Assembly: GCF_031143425.1 (NCBI RefSeq)
Contig: NC_090444.1
Coordinates: forward strand, 1,349,684,323 to 1,349,748,322
Reading direction: 5' to 3'
Origin: Pleurodeles waltl
Taxonomy: Eukaryota > Chordata > Amphibia > Caudata > Salamandridae
DNA length: 64,000 nt
Position 1 is the first letter of the stretch; every line of letters begins with the position of its first letter. Positions 10,991 through 22,938 of this stretch are shown piece after piece. The translations under genes were made by a program, and so were the position numbers. The notes under the pieces were generated by a model. It saw nothing but the letters and a program-made list of their open reading frames with translations. It had not been told where the DNA came from and ran no database searches.

Positions 10991-11403
10991 CCTAGTGTTA
11001 GGAACGAGTATTTCTCCTTCTTTTCTCACTTCATGTTAGGAGTATAGGGTACATGACTTCCCTTTGGACTCCTTGATTCATTTTTAACCTTGGCCTGACT
11101 CCTATAGACAGTATTAAAGACAATTGGTGTCCAGAGCCAATTTTAATACACCCCTCACTCTCCTTTTTTCACACTCTCACATCCTTCTGATTTCACTCGA
11201 TCAGTAACACCATCTTCGGTTATAAGAGCCACCACTTTTCGAGCGGTGGCCCGTCGGACATTGCAGCGCTGGTCCGGCGAGGAGTAAGCCCGATGATGAT
11301 GCCTAGCATCATAATTGATGCTTGAGGGTACTCCTAAAACAACATCACCCGCCCGAGAAACTTGCACAGGTACACACCTTTGGAAGAGTATACCTTTGTT
11401 ATA

Positions 11404-11417
11404 TAAAAATATGCTTG
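11404..11417 (+). repeat. Right copy of 14-bp direct repeat flanking the PLE dimer
   Basis: taaaaatatgcttg, identical to 6235-6248. See the left copy. Confidence 0.75.
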
Positions 11418-14400
11418 ACCTCTGTTTTGTTTCCATCTGTAATCAACTTCAATGGAAAGCAATCCGAATTATCAAGGAGTGTGAACTTGGAAATGACAGA
11501 CCCAAGGTCGGACTGGGGCAGAAGATAGGCCCCGGCGGCAAAATAAAAAGTGTCCCCAATTAGTGAATTAGATAGATTTTTAAAAGTGACCCATGTTTAT
11601 AAGTTGCAAGTTTTGAACTTTTACAAATATGCTGCCTGAGTGTTTGTAAGGGATGGAAGTCTGCTTGGATTTCGGCTTGCCGTCTGAAATTCTGGTTTTA
11701 ATGTGTGTGAAATTATCCGAAAAATGTGGTCCAAGAGACCAAAAAACAGGCCCACAAACATCCAAAAAAACAAGTCCCCACATTGGCCACTGCCCGATTG
11801 CTCTACAGACCAGTCGACCCGGGACAGACCCTCAGAAAATGGGAACTTTGGTGATTGTATGTCCAAAATGGAGATGATAATGCCGGATTGTGGAGACGCA
11901 ACAAGCCACTTGTACACAGGACAACAGCAGTCCAGGCTCTCTGCAGCATGCTGTTCATAAAGCAGTCTGCATTGCAACTTGTTGTGCAAGGGTCACTCTG
12001 AGAGGCTGCTTCCAGGGAGAACCAGTTTCTGGCACCACAACTCAGCAACCGCTCAGAATCAGGCTGAGAGCACAGGAGGCACAATAGGAGTTTCCCTCAC
12101 CTGCTACGTGGACAATCCAGAAAGACTCCAGGCATGGTCACCTCCATGTTGTGGGAACATCATGTCAACCTCTGTCAGGCTGCTAAATTTTCCCTTACCG
12201 CCCTTTACTATTGCCCACCCCTGAACCATACAAATGCCCTTACCCTTTACCACTCCACAACCCATAAGCCTAAAAATACCACCCTTTTCCACTTCCACTA
12301 CCCCCCAAAGCCATAGAGATTCACCAGTTATCGTTACCTCAAGTAACTATAAACTGTGCCCATGGATGCAGCTGGCTAATACCACTGCCACAGAAGGGCA
12401 CCAGATAGCCACAAATGGTCTAAAAAAGCCTTGTTCTTAAGAAAAAAGGGAACGTCCAAATGTTAAAATATAGTTTTGCCTGAGGCTCTTAAAATCCTAA
12501 AATGTTATTTGTGAGAAAACATGAACTACAGATTTATTTGTTTCCAGTTATAATTAATGTTGCAGATCATAACCAGTATCCATCATGTTTAACAAGGATT
12601 TCTTAACTGCTATTGATAAGCTTAATAACTGAGCTCTTCAGAAATCCTAATTTCTCAGGTGATACGATAAGGGAATATTTTTTACAGTCCCCTCTCTGCT
12701 CCTTTAAGCACACCTACATTCACTCCTTTGTGGCAGTTTCACAAGGGTAATGCTGATCTAATCTTAATTTATCAGTCCAGATATCTGTCCTACTGTCTAT
12801 GAAAAAACACAAACCGAGTTTCTGTTGATTCGCTTGAAGACAGGTAAGCAGTAGTATATGCACGCCTCAGTACAGTTTTAAGTGGTGGCTGCCCGTGTCC
12901 TTTCTCAATGAGCTACTGCAATTCCCTTTACCTGGGGCTTAAACAGCAACACATGACTTAGCCTAGTATGTGCTGTTTGTATGCGTGACCATCTGATGGC
13001 CTGTCAATCTTTACACTTGTCGCTGGCAAAGGAGGGGGTACAACGCAAAGCACTTTCTATGATTTACTCGGCCTTTCACAAGAGGTGCCCCACCACCCCA
13101 TCCGATCTGCTGGTTCTGTACATCGCTGGTAGGGCCTTAAGATTGGGTTCCTATTTTTTTCTCAATGTGATCCTTTCAAATGGGCTCAGTATGGTGGCAG
13201 AGCTTTCGGTCATGCAATTCTCTGTCAATTGACTTCCCCCAAAATACTGACTTAGGACAATTAAGGAATATTATCCAAGGGAGCGGGTATGCCCAAGTAA
13301 GTACTGGCCGAAGTGGAGTCAGAGGGTCCTGAGGCAAAGTCTGTTATCTTCAGTCTGCTGCTGTTACTGGAAGAAGTCATAGTGATATGTGTGCTAATAC
13401 TGTAAAGAGCCTTTTCTCAGGGACTAGCTATTAACCTCCCGGGTAGATATAGATCATCTAGTAGCCAATGGAAATGCTGCATTTTTGGTATTGTACAGCT
13501 GTCTGATTTACTATTCTAGTTGTGTTTGCAATCTCGTCTGTTATCTTTCCCCCACCGCATTCATGTTTTGCACCGTTTTGGTACCCCTTGCACCATGATA
13601 CTCTTAGTTGACCATGAGTTTTATAAATAAAGAAAAAAATGAAATGCGTAGGACATAGAAGATATTTATGCTTGAGTGAGCGGTGAAGCCAGAAGAAGAT
13701 TTGTGTCGGGTTAGTGCACCCAAGTGGGGTTTTCTTTCAAATTAATACATTGATGGAAATGAACCTTAGTCGTAACACCATCCGCCCCCCTCACTCCCCC
13801 GAGAGGCAGAATACGAACATTTGCGTTTTTTCCTTCCTGTGTCCCTTACACGTCTACCCCTTTGGCTTTGGTATCTTTGGACTTTAATCTCTCACATCTT
13901 TTGTGGATCCATTAAAATAAATGGGTGACTAGCGTTACAACAGGGATGTTGCCACCACTTGAAGTCACCCAACGACATGAGGTGGTGGGCATGCTTTTAC
14001 ACTAAATGGCGTGCTCCGCTGATTATGCCTTGCCTAGTTTTGACATCGATATTCGTCGGCTGTAGGTGCTCAGCTCAGACGTCAGAGAGGGGCCATTACT
14101 CACCACCTTTCCCCATTCAGCCTCTTGATGAGAAGGTTGTAGTGGAGACTGAGCCTGAATGTGTCAGATACCGAAAAGATTTGTGCGTGTAAAATGGTGG
14201 GAGATCTTTTAATAGGTTAGTTCTCGAGCGGTATAAATATTTACATCTGTATTTTTCATGATTAAAATACATTTCACTTGCAGATGGATTTCTGTTTGGA
14301 TCAAAATTGTGGGCCTTATAACAGAGCCACGCAATTACCCTGGCCCGCACAATAACCTTGCATTAGACAAACGAAATACCTTTCTAATAATACAGGTTTA

Positions 14401-15769
14401 TTAATGATCATTTCATATGACAACTTAATCAAAATGTTGTTCGATTTCAGAGAAATATGTTGGGTATAAATTGCTGAGTGCTGTGGCAGACAGACACATT
14501 CATTTTTCCCTTTTACCTCAGCGTTTTATTATAAAGTGTGTGTCAGACAAAAAGATAAAGCTTGCACGCAGCTGGAAAAGTTAATGTAAAAACCTGCTTT
14601 CTAGTACAAATCATTTCAGTTTTACTTAGGTTTGAATTGGAAGTCTAAGTCTGATATCTCTGACAGACTAAACTAATGGCTTCTGTTTATATAGAATTAA
14701 AGTAATACAAACAAAGATTTGCTCCTGCTGAATGCTTGTAATGATGGTGGCCTTTTCTGCTCACACTGTAGGAAGGACAGTGATATTAGCTTTCAATATA
14801 TACAGTGTGAAAACATGTCTCACAGTGGCCTTAATTCAAGAAGCCGTTGTCACAAAACTGATTGGCTCCCATCACCTACAGGATGAAGGGACAAAGGCCT
14901 GTTAGTGCCAGCAAGCACATCGGCGTCTGGGACGGATGTTGGGAGCGCTTGTTAAAGGACTGCCTTGAGGGGGTCCATCGTCTGAGACGCAGGGTTTCCT
15001 TTACGACTCCTGCGGGAGGTGCAGTAAATGAAAAATGCATGACTGTGCTCGTGCAGCGCATAAGCGTAGGAGTGCGGGGCTTGGCCCTGCCTGCCTTCCT
15101 GTTTCCCCTGTGACTGCTCACGTCAGGCATACAGAAATACAAAGCCAAGAAGTGTAAAACGGATGTGCCCCCTGACCCTTTCTTAGTAAAACACAAGCTT
15201 TTGAACAAAGGGCCCATGCCTGTGTAAAAATAAGATACTTGCATGCAAATGCCGTTTGTGAAGTGCATTGTGCCCTCTTTTTCGTCCGGCTTTACAGAGC
15301 AAGTGTGGCAACACTTATTGTTACCAATTCTGTAATGTTTACAAATAGTGGGCTCACCTCATGCTACAGGCTGGTTTGTGCTTCATCTTGACTACCATGA
15401 AGTACTTGCATGCGAAGGCATGAGGAACTGCTTTAATCTTCAAAGTAAATTGTGTGTACCAAATTTTTTACTGCGTAAATACATTGTATGCCGAAAGCAG
15501 TCATTTATTTCTCACTATAGAATGTTCTTTAAATCAGATCTTTTGGCTGTGCTGATGTGTATGTACAGCAAACCATTTGTGGTTACTTGAATGACGACAG
15601 GTAGGGGGTTCCACATTTTTATATCGCTCACAGACCACCTTAAGCTGTCTGTTTAGGAAGACCTATTGTCTACAGTACAATATACGTACAATGGACTTTA
15701 GTTCAGCCCTTTGCTTATCCTTGGCTGGCTTCCTTGTCCCTTTCGTATACTTGATGCTTATTCAGTGGC
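11418..15769. other. No gene recognised; one short dispersed palindrome
   Basis: About 4.3 kb without a recognisable exon or transposon protein. At about 12325-12365 a piece containing TCAAGTAACTATAA then CTGTGCCCATG matches the palindromic patch at 38058-38092, so it belongs to a dispersed repeat. The phrases ggtcggactgggg (11507) and accagtcgacccggg (11808) look like repeat ends but could not be assigned. The short open frames (for example 12981-13232 and 14862-15113) have no familiar domains. Confidence 0.4.
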
Positions 15770-18275
15770 TTTCTATATAGTGCACTAAAATGAAGTATAC
15801 CATGCAGCGAGTCCATTGGATCCCCAATTGATATTGCAGAGTCAAAAGTGTATAGGACTAATGCTCTATTATGTGGTAGCCTGGGCTAGCAGTTAGGCTT
15901 ATCAGAGAGTAGCGCTAAGAATTTGTTGTACTCACAGAGGAAATACATGAGAGACACATTCAAAGAATAAAACTGAGACCAATTTAGAAAAATAATTATT
16001 TTTATATATGTTTCAAACTCAAGAACTTCATAATCAGGTAAGTAGACCTTTAATCATACTTTGCAGTTTCAGAAATAGACAGTGCAATTTTCAGAGTTCT
16101 CTGAATTTTATCCTATGGAGGAAAACAATGTTCAGCAAACACAGGGTTACCAACAACTTATGAAGCCAATCTCAGGGAATTAAGGTAAGTACTGATCATT
16201 GATCAGAACCACCCAAATAGGTCACACCAGGCGGCACTGGGGCAGCTGAGTGCAGAGGTGCAGTAAAGCGTCTGGTACCTAATGGTTTCCTATGGGAGTT
16301 TGACAGGCTGTGGGCTCTAGGTGGAAAGCCAGTCGTAGACAACAAACCGGTAGGTAGTAGACTAGGGGTGCTCGGGGACATAGGTGCACGTTTGGTCCCC
16401 TTCTCCTGTGCCCAGGTGTTTTTTGGTGTTGTGTTTTCTCGTCTGGGAGCACACGCGGTCAGGGGGGTTTTGTGAGTTGAGGTTGCAGGTGTTGTGGGGG
16501 AGTCCGGCAGGGGTGGACTCAAGCTCTCAGGAGGCAGGAGAAGTTGTTGGCACCGATGACCCACCTCAGCTGGGGCCATGGGTCACGGGTGCAGTGGTTT
16601 ACGTAAGTGTCAGGTTTTTCTCCCACCGCCTGGCTGGGGGAGAGAGGGTCTGCATGAAGGTGCTGCAGGTGACTTGGTTGAGTCCAGGAGGGGTAGACTC
16701 GGGCTCAGGAAAGCTGGGGAGCCCTGCTGGCAAAGTTAGTGGGCTTCTCACCGGGTTGAGGTCATCAGGTGCAAAGGTCACTTCAGGTGTCTGGTTTCCA
16801 GGCTGCAGAGTCCTTTTTGGATACTTTGTTGCTGAGCAGGTTTGCTGCTCACAGGAACCTGAGTCTTTTCTGCTGCTCATGGGAACCTGAGTTGTTTTAG
16901 AAGGCTGAAAGGCTTCCTGGGTTTCTTGAAGCTGCAGGACAAGTCTTTTAGTGAAGAGTCCGGTGAGGTCAGCAGATAGGCCGAAGGGCTGGTACCAAGT
17001 CAGCTGCTTCTTCTATATCTTCTTTTGTGGGGTCGACTCCTTTGTCCTCCTTCTTCGTAGTTATTCAGGGTCTGAGTTCTAGGGTTTAGGGATGCCACCT
17101 AAATGCTCATTTTAGGTTTCTTATAGGGAGTGCCAGGTGGTAGCCAATGGGCTGACCACCTTTAGGGTGACTACACCCTTCTTATGACCACTTTCGTTGG
17201 GAAATGGGCATATCCCTAACCCTAGTGGTATAATTCCTTCCAAACAAGATGGAGGAATTTGAAAAGTAGTGTCCACTTCAGCTCGTCCACCCTAGGGGTG
17301 GGACTGGCATGAAATTGGGACTCCTAATTTAAATAATTGTCCCACATGTACTGCCACCAAAAGTGGGGTCAGAACAGGAGGGATTGGTCATCTCCATCTG
17401 GAGAGACCTGGGTTGCATTTCAAAGGCGGCAAGGCCTTTAAAGTGCCCCACCCTGGAATGAACATCCGCTCTGGATGAGGTGTTATTACCCTCGCCCAGA
17501 GCAGGCCTTTGGTCTGGGCCTCCAAGAGCATTGGTCCTCACCTCAGGGGGACAGAATTCAGTCTGGGATGGCTGCACTGGTTTGTACCAGTCAGTGAACA
17601 CACCAGTAGCTAGGTAGGTTTTCTGTGGCCCCGCTAAGGTGCCCTCTGTGTGCCTTTATTAATTAATCCATCACTGGGATCAGTGAGGATTTATTATCCT
17701 GAGATGTTTGATGGCAAACATCCCAGGATTCAGAGAAGCCATCATGTAGCTAGGGAACTCGTAATGACTAGTGTCCAGTACGTGCATTTAAAATGGCTTC
17801 CCTTTGCACTTACTATGTCTCAGAATCGACAGACATAGCAGGGGCATATCTGCTCATGCATACATACCCTCACATGTGTCTGGATGCACCCATCTTTAAG
17901 GGTGACTTACACCTGGCACATGCAGTGATAGGGGACCTGGCACACAGGTGTGTGACAGGTCATGTTTTCAATTTAGCCTGCACCAACACATGCAGTCTGA
18001 TACGGCTGCACTGTTTGGGTTAGGTGACGGGTCCTTGAGGGTGGCACAATTGGTGCTGCAGCCCACAGAGACCTTCCTTATTACCCCACGCCCTAGGTAC
18101 CAGGGATACCATTTACTAGGGACTTACACTGGTAGCTAAAGAGTTTGGCAATTGTAGAAGAGATTTGGGGAAGAGATCTGCCACTGGGGACCTGGTTAGT
18201 AGGGACCCAGTGCACTAACAGCCAAAGCCACACCAGAAGCCAGGCAAAAAGTGGGGGCTAACCATGTCAAAAAGG
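15770..18275 (-). mobile_element. Large LTR-like repeat, copy 1
   Basis: Read on the minus strand, this 2.5-kb block matches 45365-47706 read on the plus strand along its length. Shared landmarks are AACCAGGTCCCCA near the start, a stretch around 'gacatagcaggggcatat', a CCACCCTA/AGGTGGAC section, TTTACTGCACCTCTGCA and a TATATATAAAAA box (plus 15999-16010). About 230 bases follow the box. A long upstream part, a TATA box and a short downstream part suggest an LTR, but terminal TG/CA and a target duplication were not identified. Open frames inside are low-complexity and not convincing. Confidence 0.6.
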
Positions 18276-20095
18276 GTGCTAGCCTGTTTTGATTCTTTCC
18301 CTCCCTGGATCTTAGGCTGTTTAATATCCTTTTTGATTAGATTATTCCTATCCTTACACAGCTAATTTCAATGAAACACTTTTTTTGTTTGTTTCAGCAC
18401 TCTGTGCATGTATGTTCTTGCTCCCTCCCTCTCTTCCATGTAATGCTTTCCCGTTTACATCCCTGTTCCCCCACACTTCGTGTTGCTTCCTCCACTGATG
18501 CCCAACAAGTTTTTTTTAATTTGAGCTGCAGGGGGGGGGGGGGGGGGGCAGTGGTTGAACTGCATTTGAAAAAGTATGGGAACTTTGAAGCTGTGTGCAT
18601 TGGGGTGAGGTGAGTGAGAATGGGGGTGTGGTCAAAGGTGTGACTAAAAGAAACAAAATATTCTTTTTTTTTTTTTTGATCTTTCACTTTCAGGTAACTA
18701 ACTACGTATTAAATAACGAACAGCCTAAATGAAAATTAAATGCAAGTTACTTTACTCGATGGGAATGGTCTATCATACATTATGAAACCTCTATTAGTTA
18801 ACACACTGCACAAGAGAACCACAGGAGAATAGTGACTTGTTTATGTTTAGTGCTACAAGGTCCCTCTATGAACATACAAGTCATTGTTTTAATCTTGCAT
18901 TCCACACAGTATCAAATAGTCTGATACAAAAAAAGGTTTAAGATTTAAAAAAGTAATTTGAAAATATAGATTTTGGTAATGCAGACTGTACACTGTGCAA
19001 TTTGTTTATAACTTTTCAAAACACACGCGCCACAGGTTGGCTGGTAGCTCCCTTACCACGCCTGCAAAGAAGAATAAATGTGTCTCATCAGGAAGCTTCA
19101 AGTGATTCTATCAATTAAAGCGAATACCAGCTTCCAAAGACCGGTTATATTTGCAGGTTGGCCGGTGGTGCACATTTACATTTCTTTCAGAGAAGCAGGC
19201 TCCCTGGTAAGAAGGCTTGTTTAGCGGTCTGTGCCTCTATTTTTCACAGCATAGGAGACTCCCTCCCATGCATTTCAGCTGAAGCATTCCACCTGTCTGA
19301 ATTCACCGTCCTGGGACAGCTGTGTTTTAAGAAAAAGTTTCTAAATTTATAAAAGGTATGGGCCTGTCGTGCCCCTCAGACCTCCCACTCCCCCTGTGGG
19401 GCGAGTGTGGAAGGATTAAAGAAGTGTTCGGTGAAGAGGAGTCTGCGGGGTGGGGAGGTGATTCAGACTCCGGTGGACACACTGACTGCTGTTTTCTGGA
19501 TTCCCATCTTCCTTAGAAATGAGAGATGAATACCGAAAGGCTACAGTCAACATATTTCCCTAGGAAGCAGGCGGTATAGTTATTAGGATACAACTTACCG
19601 TGACTCCTTGCAGTACAATTGCAAATAAATACTTCGGCTAAAGCAAAATTAATAATACACTCCTCGGACTTCAAGGTGTTAAAATCTATATGAAATGAAC
19701 GTATGGCTGACAGGTCCGTAGCATTGGCTGGGATGAGGATGAGGCCAGGCATGGAAGTGCCGGGGCAGGGAGTGTGGCAGATGCAGAGATGAAAGATTGT
19801 GGCTCTTGAATGACAAGAGGACGTTCGATGAATCCCTGGGTCACTTTGCTGCCTCCCCCAGCATGCAGGTGATCTGACAGTGCTATGACCGGGTGGATAC
19901 ATTTCCTTACAACAGTTGCAAAACCAATAGTACTCCATGGCCATCAATGCCCAATTAAGTGTCCACCACAGCTTTTCTATGTAGATTGAATCTAATGTGG
20001 TAGAGTTGGTTTAATTCTGGTTGTCATTCTGTGCTATTCTTTTTCATATTAGCTCTGTCTGATTCTTTAAACCTCATTTTACTGTTTCCTATTAG
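18276..20095. other. No gene recognised; two homopolymer runs
   Basis: Sequence of mixed composition without recognised exons. It contains a run of 18 G (18531-18548) and a run of 14 T (18664-18677). The minus-strand open frame 19513-19947 is Cys-rich but matches nothing known to me. The stretch just before 20095 is pyrimidine-rich and serves as the acceptor tract of the next feature. Confidence 0.35.
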
Positions 20096-20283
20096 GAATT
20101 TCCTCAGGGTGCTTCCATTGACTTCTGAGAACTGGAATACCCTTGTGGAAGAATTGTGCTGCCACGCCGATCCCTTTGCAAACAAAGTCCTTCGACCCCG
20201 AGATAACGACTGCTTTGTCGGGGACACCTACATTTTGGTCAACTGCAAGAATGAAGCATTGTCGCAAGAAATGCCACATATTG
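20096..20283 (+). CDS. UBE3D: Probable internal exon of UBE3D (HECT-like E3 ubiquitin ligase)
   Basis: The acceptor TTTCCTATTAG ends at 20095, followed by an open frame containing FLRVLPLTSENW, CCHADPFANK and DNDCFVGD. This cluster is what I know of the UBE3D (UBE2CBP, H10BH) family: a LPxxSENW motif, then a CCH..DPFANK segment and a NDCF.GD motif. The family is an E2-binding, HECT-like ubiquitin ligase. Synonymous-looking codon use and the lack of stops support a real exon. The 3' boundary is unsure: a weak donor (ATTG|GTGTTG) lies at 20283/20284, and the frame itself stays open to 20342. No other UBE3D exon was found, which fits very long introns. Confidence 0.7.
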
Positions 20284-20342
20284 GTGTTGACGCGTCCCTT
20301 TATGTTAATTTATACACATTAGGACTCGTTTTAGGCCAATGA

Positions 20343-21838
20343 ATCTTGTGACCCAGTGGTAAGACAACGTAGGACGAGATAACTGATCAATATGTCAAGC
20401 AATATATCAATAATGTCATCAATATTCACCACCACAATGCACTTTACTTTGGTTAAAGACATTAATCAAATTGTCGATGCAACCATGACCTTTCAGCCAT
20501 GAATAACCACACCTTCTAATAGAATGTTATGAATTTTATTCCCTATTGATTATAATCTACGAGTAGAAGAGTTAATCTCAATACCAGGAAGCATAAGAGC
20601 ATAGTCACAATATGGTAACTGTGATAAGATTTCATTAATGCAAGAATCACAAACATAAGAACATAGCACGGCGTGAACATAAATCAGAACACATAGAATA
20701 TCATGTAAGTCTCAGTTCAGCATAGCACAACGTCAGTCATTGTCTATTTGCGTCAGTCAGAGTAATCACCTATCCTAACCACTAATTAGCATCAGCATGT
20801 TTGGGCTTCATACAAAACAATTTAGAACATCAATTTAGAAAACATCTAGCTATGGTTTCTATCAAAAATTGAGCAGTTGGTACCTAGAAAGGAAAAGCAA
20901 ACAGACAAATTACAAATCGCATTGTCATAATTACCCTCCAAGGATTAGGTCAGCACACAGGATCAGTCTTCGTCTTCAGGTCATCAGACAGTCGCCATCA
21001 GTCTACCTTTTCTAAAGGACAGGGGACACTTCCCTCATAAGGAGGAGAGGCGTAAAGGGGCAGTCTATGGGTGAGGATGGTTTATTAAGTCTCAAATTAC
21101 CAAACAGAGTGACAGAGTTTCTGGATAACATCAACAGCATTCCCTACCTAGTACTACATCACTTCTGTGACATGGGTTTTTATCCCTTTTTCATAATACC
21201 TTCCCCCAAAATTCTATTGGACATTTACTATACCCCACTATCTTCAACCTATCAAACTAAGCATTAGGTAATTCCAATTGTCAGCCCATGATAATCCATA
21301 ACATTTTGATTGGTCTTCATACTTGACGCCTTCGGAGGTGGCACATCCGGAATTTTGTTCACCATTTGGCACGTCTTCTTGGGTCATGAGTTTCCTTTGT
21401 CCATGGTTAAACTTCCTTGTACATTACATTAATCTACTTTTGTTTCAACTTTTGTACATAACTCATACTAAAGCAGCAAGCATGCAGTGAGAACAGAATC
21501 TGGGTTGTTACATAAAGTGAAAGGAAAGGAACAAGTGCAGGGTCATGGCCCCTTGCGAGTCAGCACACTAGAAAACAGAGAAAAATGCTTTAATATGAGA
21601 GCTAGGCAGCTAAATCTATAACTCACGCTAATTTAAGGCCTAAGAGATTTTGAATACAAATGCGATATCGTAAATGTTAATATAAAACCATAGCATGAAC
21701 AGTTTTACTCATTATTGTTAGTTCACGTATATTGATAACCTCACACATTATAGTCGTAATTCAAATGCGTGTTTAAGCAAAACACTAATTATTGTCATTT
21801 TCTATGCAGCATCATTAAGCATTTCACTTTTAGTACAT
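20343..21838. other. AT-rich unassigned repeat-like region
   Basis: About 1.5 kb of AT-rich DNA with no exon seen. The composition and phrases such as ctaggcagctaaatctataactca give the impression of a salamander LTR-type repeat, but no ends, TATA box or target duplication could be fixed. Confidence 0.3.
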
Positions 21839-21841
21839 ATA

Positions 21842-22935
21842 GGCCCGTATTTATACTTTTTTTAGCGCCGCATTTGCGCTGCTTTTTGGCGCAAAACGGC
21901 GCAAACCTACAAAATACAGGGCCATATTTATACTCCGTTTGCGCCGAAATTGCGTCGTTTTTTTTGACGCAATTTCGACGCAAAACTAACGCCAACTAAC
22001 GCCATATTTATACTATGGCGTTAGAGGCGAATAGCGCCAAAGTTCCCGGAATGTGCGTCATTTTTTAGCGTGAACCCCTTCCTTGCGTTAATGATATGCA
22101 AGGGAGGCGTTCCCGTCTAAAAAATGACTCCCAGGCCTTTACGTGGTATTTATACTCCCGGGCAAAAGAGACGCCCGGGAGTTGGCGTGGCAAAAAACGG
22201 CGCATTTGCGCCACTTTTTAACGCCTGCTCAGGGCAGGCGTTAAGGGGCCTGTGGGCTCAAAATGAGCCCACAGGTGCCCTCCCATGCCCCCAGGGACCC
22301 CCCCTGCCACCCTTGCCCACCCCAGGAGGACACCCAAGGATGGAGGGACCCACCCCAGGGACATTCAGGTAAGTTCAGGTAAGTTTTATTTTTTATTTTT
22401 TATATTTTATTTTGGTGGCATAGGGGGGCCTTATTTGTGCCCCCCTACATGCCACTATGCCCAATGACCATGCCCAGGGGACAGAAGTCCCCTGGGCATG
22501 GCCATTGGGCAAGGGGGCATGACTCCTATCTTTACAATGATAGGAGTCATGTTGATGGGGGATGGGCGTCGTTAAAAAATGGCGCAAGTCGGGTTAAGAC
22601 GATTTTTTCGACGTAACCTGACTTGCCCCATTTTAAGACGCCCATGCGCCATTTTCCCCCTACGCCGGCGCTGTCTGGTCTACGTGGTTTCTTCCCACGC
22701 AAACCAGGCAGCGCCGGTCTGATTGCGCCGTCTAACGCCATTCCATAAATACGGCGCCCGCATGGCGCTTCAGAATGGCGTTAGACGGCGCAAAACTTTT
22801 TGACGCTAAACTGCGTTAGCGCAGTTTAGCGTCAAAAAGTATAAATATGGGCCACAATGGCATTTTGCAAGTTTGCGCCGTTTTTGCGTCAAAAAACGAC
22901 GCAAATGCGGCGCAAAAAAAGTATAAATACGGGCC
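21842..22935. mobile_element. Short Harbinger-type MITE interrupted by a larger one
   Basis: The outer element starts GGCCCGTATTTATACT and ends with its inverted counterpart AGTATAAATACGGGCC, flanked by a 3-bp ATA on both sides (21839-21841, 22936-22938). Its arms also form GCGCCGCATTTGCG inverted pairs. Removing the inner insertion (21919-22853 plus one ACA) leaves about 156 bp, a typical MITE size. Confidence 0.75.
21919..22853 (+). mobile_element. Harbinger-type MITE copy A (nested)
   Basis: A 935-bp element with inverted ends GGGCCATATTTATACT and AGTATAAATATGGGCC and a 3-bp ACA duplication (21916-21918, 22854-22856). A 3-bp duplication is typical of PIF/Harbinger. The interior repeats the TATTTATACT phrase and holds several long perfect hairpins and two CAGGTAAGT splice-donor-like sites (about 22375-22386). 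It encodes no transposase. It is nearly identical over long stretches to copy C at 50129-51050, so it looks young. Confidence 0.85.
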
Positions 22936-22938
22936 ATA

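Larger units (their letters stand above)
8792..11403 (+). mobile_element. Penelope-like retroelement copy 2 (right arm of inverted dimer)
   Basis: The plus-strand partner of copy 1: endonuclease frame to 9570, a long 3' region with a YY1-type palindrome (9953-9974) and a hammerhead-like motif (10929-10990), ending at about 11403 where the 14-bp flanking repeat begins. It starts 135 bases further 5' in the PLE coding sequence than copy 1. The arms face away from each other, so both 3' ends lie at the outer edges. Confidence 0.85.

Noticed and set aside
6249..11403. The palindrome as a pure assembly artefact
   Set aside because: The arms differ at scattered positions, have unequal ends and are flanked by a direct repeat, none of which a simple misassembly would create. 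Long reads would still settle it.
16384..16890. A 168-residue open frame in the LTR-like repeat
   Set aside because: It is low-complexity with no recognisable domain, and the corresponding region of the second copy is not open in the same frame.
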